A program made the position numbers and the translations under genes. The notes below the pieces were generated by a model. The model was not told where the DNA came from and did not search any database. It saw nothing but the letters and a program-made list of their open reading frames with translations. This document shows, in pieces, positions 33,742 through 43,054 of a stretch of DNA of 64,000 nucleotides. This stretch comes from an uncultured Clostridia bacterium (lineage in GTDB: Bacteria > Bacillota > Clostridia > Christensenellales > Borkfalkiaceae). Position 1 is the first letter of the stretch. Each line of letters begins with the position of its first letter. The stretch is from the NCBI GenBank assembly GCA_947624005.1, contig CANQHV010000005.1:25920-89919 (forward strand), given 5' to 3'.

Positions 33742-36561
33742 TTATTTTCCGAGTATTTCTTTTAAAAATTCGCCCGTATAACTTGCGGGATTATGCGCGA
33801 CTTCTTCGGGAGTTCCGCAAGCGACCAATGTGCCGCCTCTGTCGCCGCCCTCGGGTCCGAGGTCTATAATATAGTCGGCGCATTTTATTACGTCGAGATT
33901 GTGTTCGATTACAAGAACGGTGTTCCCACCCTCGCGAAGGCGCAATAAAATTTTTATAAGTTTATCGACGTCGTAGGACGAAAGCCCCGTTGTAGGCTCG
34001 TCGAGAATATAGAAAGTTTTGCCCGTACTCCTCTTCGAAAGCTCGGTCGCAAGTTTTACGCGCTGGGCTTCGCCGCCAGAAAGCGTAGTCGCCGCCTGAC
34101 CCAATTTTATATACCCCAGCCCCACGTCAGTAAGCGTTTGCAACTTATTGTGAATACTTGAAACGGGCTTGAAAAATTCGGTCGCTTCCTCTATTGTCAT
34201 ATCGAGGACGTCGGAAATATTTTTGCCTTTATAGCGTACTTCGAGCGTTTCGCGGTTATAGCGTTTCCCGCCGCAGACTTCGCAGGGAACGTAGATATCC
34301 GGCAAGAAGTGCATTTCAATCTGAATTATGCCGTCGCCCTGACAGTGTTCGCATCTGCCACCCGCGACGTTGAACGAAAATCTGCCGCTTTTATAGCCCC
34401 TCTCCTTTGCGTCGGGAGTTGCGGCGAACAGGTCGCGAATCATCGTAAATACGCCCGTATAGGTCGCGGGATTACTGCGCGGCGTTCTGCCTATGGGCTG
34501 TTGGTCGATGGCTATAACTTTATCGAAGTATTCAAGCCCCTCGAAACGTTCCGCCTTGCCCAAAAGTCTGCGCGCGCCGTTCAGATTGTTTTCGAGATAA
34601 GGATTTATTATCTCGTTCACAAGGCTCGACTTGCCGCTGCCCGAAACGCCCGTAACTGCTGTTATCAGACCCGCGGGAACGGCGACGTCGATATTTTTAA
34701 GGTTATTCTGACGGCAACCGAATACTTTAAGCCACCTGCCGTCGGGTTTTTTGCGAAGTTCGGGCGTTTCTATTTTACGCCGACCCGCAAGGTAATCTCC
34801 CGTTATCGAGCGCGGCTCGTTCATAATGTCCTGCACGGAGCCGCACGCCACCACCTCTCCGCCGTGTACGCCCGCTTTGGGTCCGATATCGACGATATAG
34901 TCGGCGGCGCGCATTGTATCCTCGTCGTGTTCGACGACGATAAGCGTATTGCCGAGGTCGCGGAGCTTCATAAGCGAGTTCAGAAGCTTTCTGTTATCGC
35001 GTTGGTGCAGACCTATCGACGGTTCGTCGAGAATGTATAAAACGCCCGAAAGCGCGCTTCCCATCTGCGTTGCAAGGCGTATACGCTGACTTTCGCCGCC
35101 CGAAAGGGTAGCCGCCGACCGCGCGAGCGTAAGATAACCGAGCCCGACGTTTTTCAGAAAGCTTAAACGGGAATTTATTTCCTTTATTATGCTGTCGGCA
35201 ATCAAGCGTTCGGTTTTGCCGAAAAACGAAAAATCGGTAAAGTCGGCAAGTTCGTCCACCGACATTTCACATACTTCCATTATGTTTTTACCGCCGACGG
35301 TGACTGCAAGCGCCTCTTTTTTAAGTCTTTTGCCGCGGCAGACAGGGCAATCAGAGGTGCGCATATAGCGTTCGATATCCCACTTTACGCTGTCGGACGA
35401 AGTTGTGTTATAGCGGCGTTGCAGATTGGTTACAAACCCCTCCCACGCGGTTTTGTAACTGCCCGTAAAACGGTATGCGTTGTATTGCAGGTCGATTTTT
35501 TCGCCGCCGTTGCCGTACATAAGCATATCGTAAACGCCCGCGGGCAAATCCTTGACGGGCACGTCAAGCGAAAACCCGTAGACTTTCGCAAGCGAGTTAA
35601 GATACATTTGCGTGATTGCCGAACTGTCGAGATTCCAACCGCTTATCCTTATCGCGCCCTCGCGCAAGGTTTTGGTCTTGTCGGGGCAGATAAGGTCGGG
35701 GTCAACGAGCTGACGGAAACCGAGTCCCGAACATTCGGGACACGCGCCCCACGGCGTGTTGAACGAAAACAGCCGAGGTTCGATTTCCTCGATGGAAACG
35801 CCGCAGTCGGGGCAGGCGTAGTTGGAAGAATACAGCTCTTCCTTGTCGTCGCATTCGACGATTACCAGCCCCTCGGCAAGTTTCAAAGCCGCTTCGAGGC
35901 TGTCGGTTAGGCGTTTGAGTACGCCGTCTTTGACTACAAGGCGGTCGATTATTACCGAAATATTGTGGCGCAGGTTTTTTTCGAGGGCAATCTGTTCTTG
36001 CAAATCGTACACCGAACCGTCGATTTTCACGCGGGCGTAACCGCTTTTTTTGTAACCCGCAAGTTCCTTTTCGTACGCACCCTTTTTGCCGCGGACGACG
36101 GGCGCTTCGACCATTATTTTGCTGCCCTCGGGCAAAAGCATAACGCGGTCGGCGATTTCGTCCACCGATTGTCTGCGTATTTCTCTGCCGCAGTTGGGGC
36201 AGTGCGGAATACCGACGCGGGCAAACAGAAGTCGGAAATAGTCGTAGATTTCGGTTACCGTGCCCACCGTCGAGCGCGGATTGTGCGAAGTTGTTTTCTG
36301 GTCTATCGAAATGGCGGGCGAAAGTCCGTCTATCGATTCGACGTCGGGCTTTTCCATCTGCCCGAGGAACTGCCTCGCGTACGAAGAAAGGCTTTCGATA
36401 TATCTCCTTTGCCCCTCGGCAAAAATGGTGTCGAACGCAAGCGTGGATTTGCCGCTGCCCGAAAGCCCCGTAAACACTGTAAGCGTGTTGCGGGGTATGT
36501 GAACGTCTATATTTTTAAGGTTGTTTTCTTTCGCGCCTTTAACGAAAATTTCTTCTTTCAT
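33742..36561 (-). CDS. uvrA: UvrABC system protein A
   Basis: 939 residues, typical. Two ABC ATPase modules: Walker A GLSGSGKSTLAFD near 34-46 with signature LSGGESQRIRLAT, and GVSGSGKSSLVNEI with LSGGEAQRVKLATEL. Zinc modules are CPNC, CPDC...CPEC and CEHC...CEVC. The UvrB-binding and insertion domains are present. It detects helix distortions with UvrB. The ATG overlaps the uvrB stop by one base (TAATG). Confidence 0.98.
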   Translation of the reverse strand: MKEEIFVKGAKENNLKNIDVHIPRNTLTVFTGLSGSGKSTLAFDTIFAEGQRRYIESLSSYARQFLGQMEKPDVESIDGLSPAISIDQKTTSHNPRSTVGTVTEIYDYFRLLFARVGIPHCPNCGREIRRQSVDEIADRVMLLPEGSKIMVEAPVVRGKKGAYEKELAGYKKSGYARVKIDGSVYDLQEQIALEKNLRHNISVIIDRLVVKDGVLKRLTDSLEAALKLAEGLVIVECDDKEELYSSNYACPDCGVSIEEIEPRLFSFNTPWGACPECSGLGFRQLVDPDLICPDKTKTLREGAIRISGWNLDSSAITQMYLNSLAKVYGFSLDVPVKDLPAGVYDMLMYGNGGEKIDLQYNAYRFTGSYKTAWEGFVTNLQRRYNTTSSDSVKWDIERYMRTSDCPVCRGKRLKKEALAVTVGGKNIMEVCEMSVDELADFTDFSFFGKTERLIADSIIKEINSRLSFLKNVGLGYLTLARSAATLSGGESQRIRLATQMGSALSGVLYILDEPSIGLHQRDNRKLLNSLMKLRDLGNTLIVVEHDEDTMRAADYIVDIGPKAGVHGGEVVACGSVQDIMNEPRSITGDYLAGRRKIETPELRKKPDGRWLKVFGCRQNNLKNIDVAVPAGLITAVTGVSGSGKSSLVNEIINPYLENNLNGARRLLGKAERFEGLEYFDKVIAIDQQPIGRTPRSNPATYTGVFTMIRDLFAATPDAKERGYKSGRFSFNVAGGRCEHCQGDGIIQIEMHFLPDIYVPCEVCGGKRYNRETLEVRYKGKNISDVLDMTIEEATEFFKPVSSIHNKLQTLTDVGLGYIKLGQAATTLSGGEAQRVKLATELSKRSTGKTFYILDEPTTGLSSYDVDKLIKILLRLREGGNTVLVIEHNLDVIKCADYIIDLGPEGGDRGGTLVACGTPEEVAHNPASYTGEFLKEILGK

Positions 36562-38528
36562 TATCTTTGTTTGCTTTTAAGTAATTTCTTTTTGAGTTCG
36601 CTTATCGTATCGCGTATTTCTATCGCGCGCTCGAAGTCGAGTTGCGCCGAGGCGACCTTCATAAGCGCTTTCAGTTTTTCTATTTCCGCGGGGATATCGG
36701 CAAGCTTGATATCCTGCATTTCTTTCTTTTTGCCCGTTATGCCTATCGTATTTCTGACTTCTTTTATAATGGTTTTGGGGATTATGCCGTGTTCTTCGTT
36801 GTATTTTTTCTGAATTTCGCGGCGGCGGTTGGTTTCGCCTATGGCGCGCTTCATACTGCCCGTCATCTCGTCCGCATACATTATAACCCTGCCGTCGGCG
36901 TTTCTCGCCGCCCTGCCTATCGTCTGGACAAGCGAAGTTTCGCTTCGTAAAAACCCCTCTTTGTCGGCGTCGAGAATTGCGACAAGCTTAACTTCGGGCA
37001 AGTCAAGCCCCTCGCGCAATAAGTTTATACCGCAAAGAACGTCAAATTCGCCGCTCCTTAACCCGTTTATTATGTCTATTCTTTCGAGCGCGTCGATTTC
37101 GCTGTGCATATAACGCACTTTAAGCCCGTTTTCTTTGAAGTAATCGGTAAGACTTTCGGCAAGCTTTTTGGTCATAGTGGTTACGAGTACCCTGCCGCTT
37201 TCCGCAACCGTTTTTTTGATTTCGGCGTACAAATCGTCTATCTGCCCCTTTGTCGGACGCACCTCGACGGGCGGGTCCAAAAGACCCGTGGGGCGTATGA
37301 GCTGTTCGACGATATTTCCCGCCTGACCGAGTTCGTACGGGGCGGGCGTAGCCGAAACGCATATAAGTTGAGGCACGCGCGCGTCAAATTCTTCGAACGT
37401 AAGCGGGCGGTTGTCGTACGCTGATTTAAGGCGGAAACCGTAGTTTACAAGGTTTTCTTTGCGCGAACGGTCGCCGTGATACATTGCGCCTATCTGAGGA
37501 ATCGTCATATGACTTTCGTCTATAAAAACGAGGAATTTACCCGCGGGAAAATAATCGAGCAGCGTAAACGACGGCTCGCCCGGGCTTCTGCCGTCGAAGT
37601 AACGGCTGTAATTTTCCACGCCCGAACAATAGCCTATCTCGCGCATCATTTCTATGTCGTAGGTGGTGCGCTGTTGCAGTCTTTCGGCTTCGAGCAGTTT
37701 TCCGTCGTCGCGGAAAGCCTTGACCTCTTCCTGCATATCGCGCTCAATCATAGCGAGCGCGGACTGCATTTTGTCGCTTCCGACGGCGTATTGGCTGGCG
37801 GGGAAAATCAGGACGTGTTTAAGTTCGGAAACGATATTGCCCGTAAGCGCGTCAACTTCGCATATTCTGTCGATTTCGTCGCCGAAAAAATCGACGCGGA
37901 CGGCGATTTCGGAGTTGGAAGCGGGAAAAATTTCAACCGCGTCGCCGCGCACGCGGAACGACGAACGCTGGAAGTCGATATCGCGCCTTACGTACTGAAT
38001 TTCGACAAGGCGGCGAATCAATACGTCGCGCTCCATCTCCGTTCCGGGGCGCAGAGAAATCGCCAGACGGAAATATTCTTCGGGCGCGCCCAAACCGTAA
38101 ATACAGCTGACCGAGGCGACGACTATAACGTCGTCGCGTTCGCCGAGCGAACTTGTCGCGGAGTTGCGGAGCTTGTCTATTTCGTCGTTTAAACTCATAT
38201 CCTTTTCGATATAAGTGTCGGTAGACGGTATGTAGCTTTCGGGTTGGTAGTAATCGTAGTACGAAACGAAATATTCCACCCTGTTATTGGGGAAAAATTC
38301 TTTGAACTCGTTGCAAAGTTGCGCCGCAAGCGTTTTATTGTGCGCGATTACAAGCGTGGGGCGGTTTACGTTTTTTATTACGTTCGCCATAGTAAACGTC
38401 TTGCCGCTGCCCGTAACGCCTACGAGTACCTGCGTGCGTATACCGTCCAGAACGCCCTCCGTCAGACTTTTTATCGCTTCGGGTTGGTCGCCCGTGGGAT
38501 TGAATTTTGAGTGCAATTCGAACTTCAT
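36561..38528 (-). CDS. uvrB: UvrABC system protein B
   Basis: 655 residues. Walker [15 protein letters not shown]; beta-hairpin [21 protein letters not shown] (about 92-112), which clamps the damaged strand; helicase motifs [16 protein letters not shown] and TIGRAARN; and a C-terminal UVR motif ([18 protein letters not shown]) that binds UvrC. Two promoters lie upstream; the nearer leaves a leader of about 7 nt with no Shine-Dalgarno. No LexA box of the GAAC-N4-GTTC type was seen. Confidence 0.98.
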   Translation of the reverse strand: MKFELHSKFNPTGDQPEAIKSLTEGVLDGIRTQVLVGVTGSGKTFTMANVIKNVNRPTLVIAHNKTLAAQLCNEFKEFFPNNRVEYFVSYYDYYQPESYIPSTDTYIEKDMSLNDEIDKLRNSATSSLGERDDVIVVASVSCIYGLGAPEEYFRLAISLRPGTEMERDVLIRRLVEIQYVRRDIDFQRSSFRVRGDAVEIFPASNSEIAVRVDFFGDEIDRICEVDALTGNIVSELKHVLIFPASQYAVGSDKMQSALAMIERDMQEEVKAFRDDGKLLEAERLQQRTTYDIEMMREIGYCSGVENYSRYFDGRSPGEPSFTLLDYFPAGKFLVFIDESHMTIPQIGAMYHGDRSRKENLVNYGFRLKSAYDNRPLTFEEFDARVPQLICVSATPAPYELGQAGNIVEQLIRPTGLLDPPVEVRPTKGQIDDLYAEIKKTVAESGRVLVTTMTKKLAESLTDYFKENGLKVRYMHSEIDALERIDIINGLRSGEFDVLCGINLLREGLDLPEVKLVAILDADKEGFLRSETSLVQTIGRAARNADGRVIMYADEMTGSMKRAIGETNRRREIQKKYNEEHGIIPKTIIKEVRNTIGITGKKKEMQDIKLADIPAEIEKLKALMKVASAQLDFERAIEIRDTISELKKKLLKSKQR

Positions 38529-38541
38529 ATCTTTACTGAAA

Positions 38542-38570
38542 ATTATACCCCAACCTCGGGAATTTTACAA
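38542..38570 (-). promoter_or_regulatory. uvrB proximal promoter (P2)
   Basis: TTGTAA (38565-38570), 17-bp spacer, TATAAT (38542-38547), minus strand. The predicted start point is about 7 nt from the uvrB ATG. Confidence 0.7.
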
Positions 38571-38584
38571 CTTTTTCAAGCGAT

Positions 38585-38621
38585 ATTATATCACTCTTTT
38601 CAAGAAAAAGTCAAACGTTTG
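38585..38621 (-). promoter_or_regulatory. uvrB distal promoter (P1) with a 10-bp palindrome at the -35
   Basis: TTGACT (38609-38614), 18-bp spacer, TATAAT (38585-38590), minus strand. The palindrome CAAACGTTTG (38612-38621) overlaps the -35 and could be an operator. Confidence 0.7.
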
Positions 38622-38632
38622 TTTATAACTTG

Positions 38633-38670
38633 AAAGCCGCCGCGCGGCTTGTACGCCGCGCGGCGGCTTT
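38633..38670. terminator. GC-rich hairpin between the histidine kinase gene and uvrB
   Basis: 16-bp perfect stem (AAAGCCGCCGCGCGGC arm), 6-nt loop. It ends the two-component operon, although its better T run lies on the plus-strand side. Confidence 0.65.
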
Positions 38671-38708
38671 GATAATTTTTTATTCCGCCTGCGCGGATTG
38701 TTGCGTAT

Positions 38709-40175
38709 TTAACCGACGGCGTTATTATCTACGTCCGATTCGGGCGTTTCGGGCAGGTTCATACCGTCGGGAGTTGACGGCACGGCGGGAAAATCCACCC
38801 AAAACGTCGCGCCCTTGCCCTTTTCGCTTTCGACGCCGAAGTCGAAATTATGTGCTTTCAGAACCGCTTTTACGATATTAAGCCCCAGCCCCGTTCCCTT
38901 AACGGCGCGCACGTGGCTGTCTTCGGAGCGGTAATATCTTTCCCAGATATTGGGCAGTTCTTCGGGCGAAATGCCCTTGCCCGTATCGCGGACGGTGAAC
39001 TTTATCCTTTTGCCGTCGAGGCTCGATTTAAGGCTTACGTATACCGTTTTGTCCTCGCCCGTGTAGTTTACCGCGTTTGAAACGAGGTTGTAAATCACCT
39101 GACCTATTTTTTCTTCGTCGGCGCGGGTATACAGGTTAGGCTCGATATCCACCATTATCGAATAGCCCATTGACTGTTGCAGATATCCGAACTTTGAAAT
39201 TATGCCGTACACAAATTCCGTTAAGTTAAATACTTTCGGCGATATTTCGTTGACGTTGGAACTTACTTTCGAAACGCTTAAAATGTCGTTTACAAGCCCC
39301 GTAAGCCTGTCCGCTTCGTCGATTATGACTTTAAGGTGTTCGTTGCGCTTTTGAGGGTTATCGCCCGAGATTTCCTGTATCATCGAGGCGTATGCCTTAA
39401 TCATTGTAAGCGGCGTTTTCAGGTCGTGCGTGACGTTCGAGATTATTTCGCGTTGAAAATCGCCGCTTTTTTTAACTTCGTCGCGGACGTAGTTAAGACT
39501 GTCCGAAAGATGGGCGATTTCGGCGTAGTCGGCGTTGCTGAAATCGACGGTATAATCGCCCTCGGCAAGCTTGACGGCTTTGTCCGAAATGCTTTTTATG
39601 CTGTTTGTGATACGTTGCGAAAACATATAGGCGACGAAAAACGTAAGACCTATCGTTACAAGCCCCGTAAGACCTAAATAGAGTTGAAGTCTGTTTATAG
39701 TGCTTCGGATTACCTTGCGCGAAACGCTTACGGCAATCACGCAGGGCGAGCCGTCGAAATTTGCGCGCGCGGCGTAGTACATACGCCCGTCATACTTGAA
39801 AACTACGTTTTCGCGCGTGGATATGCGGTTGGAAATTTCAAAAAAGCCTATGTCTGCGTCGTTGTCGGAAGAAATAAGAAGTTCGCCGTTTTCTGAAAAC
39901 AAATAGCTGTTTACGCCGTCTTCGAGCCGTTCGCGGAACACTTCGGCGACCTTGTTTTCGTCGTCGTCGGAAACGGTGGCGACAATCTGACGTCCCGCGT
40001 CCGACACCACCATACGGAGCTGACTTTCGAGTACGCCCGTAACGGTTAAATTTACGACTAATTCGATAAACACGACAAGCAGAACGACTATCAATATGAA
40101 GTACTTCCACATTGCGACGTTCAGACGGTTGGGTTTTTTGATTTTTTTGAATTTTTGCATCGATTCAGACTTCAA
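38709..40175 (-). CDS. Membrane sensor histidine kinase
   Basis: 488 residues. TM1 (about 25-48), an extracytoplasmic sensor domain of about 115 residues, TM2 (about 167-188), a HAMP linker, HisKA with the phospho-acceptor in VTHDLKTPLTMIK (His250), and HATPase_c motifs NLVSNAVNYT, DTGKGIS and GTGLGLNIVKAVL. It has the layout of PhoR/ResE-type kinases. The signal is unknown. It overlaps the response regulator gene by 11 bp. Confidence 0.95.
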   Translation of the reverse strand: MKSESMQKFKKIKKPNRLNVAMWKYFILIVVLLVVFIELVVNLTVTGVLESQLRMVVSDAGRQIVATVSDDDENKVAEVFRERLEDGVNSYLFSENGELLISSDNDADIGFFEISNRISTRENVVFKYDGRMYYAARANFDGSPCVIAVSVSRKVIRSTINRLQLYLGLTGLVTIGLTFFVAYMFSQRITNSIKSISDKAVKLAEGDYTVDFSNADYAEIAHLSDSLNYVRDEVKKSGDFQREIISNVTHDLKTPLTMIKAYASMIQEISGDNPQKRNEHLKVIIDEADRLTGLVNDILSVSKVSSNVNEISPKVFNLTEFVYGIISKFGYLQQSMGYSIMVDIEPNLYTRADEEKIGQVIYNLVSNAVNYTGEDKTVYVSLKSSLDGKRIKFTVRDTGKGISPEELPNIWERYYRSEDSHVRAVKGTGLGLNIVKAVLKAHNFDFGVESEKGKGATFWVDFPAVPSTPDGMNLPETPESDVDNNAVG

Positions 40176-40827
40176 ATTTGTAGCCTAATCCCCTTAAAGT
40201 GACAATGAATTTGCGGTATTGTTTAAGATTGGAGCGCAGCATTTTTATGTGCGTGTCAACCGTGCGGTCGTCGCCGTAAAAATCGAAGCCCCATACGTCC
40301 ATAAGCAATTTTTCGCGCGTTAAGGCAATCCCCTTATTTTTGACGAAATAGAACAGAATTTCGTATTCCTTGGGCGTAAGTTCCGCCTTTTCGCCGTCAA
40401 CGTAGACGTTTCTGCCCGCCATATCTATGGTAAGCCCCTCGAACGTAACGACGTCGGGCGTGGGCGGCGCGGAATGACGTTTTGTAACCGCGTGTATGCG
40501 CGCCATAACTTCTTTGGGCGAAAACGGCTTTGTAACGTAGTCGTCTACGCCTATTTCGAAGCCGAACAGCTTATCGTATTCTTCGCCGCGCGCGGAAAGC
40601 ATTATAACGGGTATGTTCTTGATTTTTTTTATTTCTTTTACGGCGGAAAAACCGTCGAGTTTGGGCATCATTACGTCCATAAGAATTATGTCGAAATCCT
40701 GCTCGCGGCACATTTTGACCGCCTGCATACCGTCCTGCGCTTCGTAAGCGGCTCCGCCTTCGAATTCGACGTATTCTTTAAGCACGTTGCGAATCATTTC
40801 TTCGTCGTCTACGATAAGTACTTTCAT
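40165..40827 (-). CDS. OmpR/PhoB-family response regulator
   Basis: 220 residues. The receiver domain has the acid pocket DDEE (7-10), phospho-acceptor Asp51 in LMDVMMPKLDG and Lys in VTKPFSPKEV. A C-terminal winged helix (LTPKEYEILFYFVKNKG, then DRTVDTHIKMLRSNL and LRGLGYKFEV) binds DNA. It is first in the operon with the kinase and probably autoregulated. AGGGGGAGAAGGGG lies before the ATG. Confidence 0.96.
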   Translation of the reverse strand: MKVLIVDDEEMIRNVLKEYVEFEGGAAYEAQDGMQAVKMCREQDFDIILMDVMMPKLDGFSAVKEIKKIKNIPVIMLSARGEEYDKLFGFEIGVDDYVTKPFSPKEVMARIHAVTKRHSAPPTPDVVTFEGLTIDMAGRNVYVDGEKAELTPKEYEILFYFVKNKGIALTREKLLMDVWGFDFYGDDRTVDTHIKMLRSNLKQYRKFIVTLRGLGYKFEV

Positions 40828-40924
40828 CCCCTTCTCCCCCTCGTTTTACCGATAATAGCACACGCAAATAAACGAAAATTCAAGCCCTTATGAAATGTTT
40901 GTGAAATTTTGCTTTGCCGACTTA

Positions 40925-40953
40925 ATTTTACCATAAAATTTAATTTAAGTCAA
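40925..40953 (-). promoter_or_regulatory. Promoter of the two-component operon
   Basis: TTGACT (40948-40953), 17-bp spacer, TAAAAT (40925-40930), minus strand, giving a leader of about 90 nt. Confidence 0.7.
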
Positions 40954-40966
40954 TGGCAAAAAAATA

Positions 40967-41014
40967 TTGACAAAACGCCGCGGCAGAATTATAATTACTA
41001 TGTAAACAATTGTT
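40967..41014 (+). promoter_or_regulatory. Promoter of the radical-SAM pair, with a 12-bp palindrome at the start point
   Basis: TTGACA (40967-40972), 17-bp spacer, TATAAT (40990-40995). The palindrome AAACAATTGTTT (41003-41014) sits on the predicted +1. The roughly 28-nt leader has no Shine-Dalgarno. Confidence 0.8.
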
Positions 41015-41029
41015 TGTTTTTTACGGCTT

Positions 41030-42280
41030 ATGTTAGACGAAACCACTCTTGAAATTTTAACCGAAAGCGCAAAGTACGACGTTTCCTGCTCTTCTTCCGG
41101 CTCTGCCCGCGCGAACAAAAAGGGCGGCATGGGAAACGGTTCGTACGGCGGTATCTGCCATTCGTTCACTCCCGACGGACGGTGTATTTCGCTTCTGAAA
41201 ATTTTAATGAGCAACGAATGTCTTTACGACTGCGAGTACTGCCCGAACCGAAAAAGCGCGGACGTGCCGAGGGCGCATATTACGCCCGACGAGGTGTGCG
41301 CTCTTGTAATGAATTTTTACAAGCGGAACTATATCGAGGGGCTGTTTTTGTCGTCGGCGGTTTTCGACACGCCCGACAGAACGATGGAATTGCTTACCGA
41401 AACCGTCGCGAAATTGCGCAAAGTTTACAATTTCAACGGCTATATACACCTTAAAGGTATTCCGCACGCCGACCCCGTGACAGTTATGCGGGCGGCGAGG
41501 CTTGTGGATAGAATGAGCTATAACATAGAGTTGCCGAGCGAACAGTCGCTTAAACTCCTCGCGCCGCAGAAAACGAAAAACAGCCTTCTTATGCCGATGC
41601 GCGGGCTTAAAGAAGCGATTGACCGCGACCGCGAGGCAAAAAGGCGAAAGGTATTGCCCGCGGGGCAGACAACGCAGATGATTATAGGCGCGTCGCCCGA
41701 AAGCGACGGGCAGATTTTAAAGCTTTCGGAAGCGCTGTACCGCAATATGGACTTAAAACGCGTATATTACTCTTCTTATATACCCGTGGTGAAGAGTTCG
41801 CTGTTGCCGAGCGTGGGCGCGGGGCTTTTGCGCGAGCACAGACTGTATCAGGCGGACTGGCTTATACGCTTTTACGGCTTTTCGGTGGACGAAATATGCG
41901 CGGAAAACGAAAATCTTTCGCCCGAATACGACCCGAAATGCGCATGGGCGTTGAGAAATATGCACCTCTTCCCCGTCGAAATAAATACCGCGCCGCTCGA
42001 AATGCTTCTGCGCGTGCCCGGAATAGGCGCGAAAAGCGCGTACAGAATAACCGAAGCAAGAAAATTTACGCGTTTGGGCTTCGAAAATCTCGCGAAAATG
42101 CGCATAGTATTAAAAAGGGCGCGGCACTTTATTACCTGCAACGGTAAATTTTACGGCAGCGGCAGTCTTGCGCAGGTGAAAACCGCGCTGTTGATTGCGG
42201 GAAAAAGCGAGGTAAACGAACAGCTTTCGATGTTTTCCGAAGCCTCCACCGCCGTATCCGCGCTGACGGGTGAGCTATGA
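41030..42280 (+). CDS. Putative DNA modification/repair radical SAM protein (UDG-linked type)
   Basis: 416 residues. The radical-SAM [4Fe-4S] site is CLYDCEYC (Cys64, 68, 71), preceded by the family's conserved N-terminus with GGICHSFTPDGRC. A helix-hairpin-helix (LLRVPGIGAKSAYRI, about 326-340) near the C-terminus suggests DNA contact. This matches the protein family always found beside the next gene and often near a uracil-DNA-glycosylase-like gene. Its reaction is unknown; DNA repair or modification is inferred in the literature from context and HhH. The stop overlaps the next start (ATGA). Confidence 0.9.
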   Translation: MLDETTLEILTESAKYDVSCSSSGSARANKKGGMGNGSYGGICHSFTPDGRCISLLKILMSNECLYDCEYCPNRKSADVPRAHITPDEVCALVMNFYKRNYIEGLFLSSAVFDTPDRTMELLTETVAKLRKVYNFNGYIHLKGIPHADPVTVMRAARLVDRMSYNIELPSEQSLKLLAPQKTKNSLLMPMRGLKEAIDRDREAKRRKVLPAGQTTQMIIGASPESDGQILKLSEALYRNMDLKRVYYSSYIPVVKSSLLPSVGAGLLREHRLYQADWLIRFYGFSVDEICAENENLSPEYDPKCAWALRNMHLFPVEINTAPLEMLLRVPGIGAKSAYRITEARKFTRLGFENLAKMRIVLKRARHFITCNGKFYGSGSLAQVKTALLIAGKSEVNEQLSMFSEASTAVSALTGEL

Positions 42281-43005
42281 GAATATATCTGACCGACGGT
42301 TCGGCGTTGAGCTTTTATACCGCCGTTTTCGACGCGTTCCGCGACAAGGACTGCGTTCTGACCTCGCAGGAGGACGTACAGCTTTCGATAGACAGCGAAA
42401 TCGTAAAGGTCGTGCCCGACGAAAAGAAATGCAATCGGGTACGCGCGGGGTTGGACGCGCTCGATAAAGGCGCGGACGAAGAAATTTTACTTTCGTTGAG
42501 AAGTTGCGACCCACTGAAAGAACAGACGGCGTTAGAGTATATCAGACTTATTTTCGCCTATAAACGGAGCGTAAAAAAGATGGCGCACCTGCCCGCGGTT
42601 ATCGAATTCAACGATATAGTTTCGAAAGTGACGGGCGAAACGCATAAACTGAAAGGTTTTTTGCGGTTTATCGAAAGCGACGGCGGAACGCTGTACGCCC
42701 CCTATTCGCCCGACAACGATATAACCGACCTGCTTATGCCGCATTTCGCCGCAAGGTTGCAATCGGAAAAGTTCGTAATCCACGACCTCAAACGTAAAAT
42801 TGCGGGAATGTACAACGGCAAAGAATGGATTATGTGCGAGGCGGGCGAGGCGGAAATTTACCTTTCGGAATACGAGCGTATTTTCGAAAATCTGTGGAAA
42901 AAATACTATAAAAGCGTAAATATCGCAAGCCGCCCGCACGAAAAACAGATGAAGGGCTATATGCCCGTGAGATATTGGAAATACCTGCCCGAAAAAAGAG
43001 ATTAA
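42277..43005 (+). CDS. Partner of the radical SAM protein; DUF4130-type putative DNA metabolism protein
   Basis: 242 residues. It starts MRIYLTDGSALSFYTAVFDAF and carries the DUF4130 core (FLRFIESDGGTLYAPYSPDND, then DLLMPHFAARL and NGKEWIMC) and a C-terminal RPHEKQMKGYMPVRYWKYLPE. These are the marks of the family that always accompanies the upstream radical-SAM protein; in some genomes it is fused to a uracil-DNA-glycosylase domain, absent here. No catalytic motif can be named. Coupled by a 4-bp overlap. Confidence 0.88.
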   Translation: MRIYLTDGSALSFYTAVFDAFRDKDCVLTSQEDVQLSIDSEIVKVVPDEKKCNRVRAGLDALDKGADEEILLSLRSCDPLKEQTALEYIRLIFAYKRSVKKMAHLPAVIEFNDIVSKVTGETHKLKGFLRFIESDGGTLYAPYSPDNDITDLLMPHFAARLQSEKFVIHDLKRKIAGMYNGKEWIMCEAGEAEIYLSEYERIFENLWKKYYKSVNIASRPHEKQMKGYMPVRYWKYLPEKRD

Positions 43006-43008
43006 AAT

Positions 43009-43034
43009 ACGGCGCAAGCTTATGCTTGCGCCGT
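43009..43034. terminator. Bidirectional terminator between the radical-SAM pair and mrp
   Basis: 11-bp perfect stem (ACGGCGCAAGC arm) with a TTAT loop. On the minus strand ATTTTAATC and later a T run follow, serving mrp. Confidence 0.75.
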
Positions 43035-43054
43035 CAAAATATCAATATATATTG

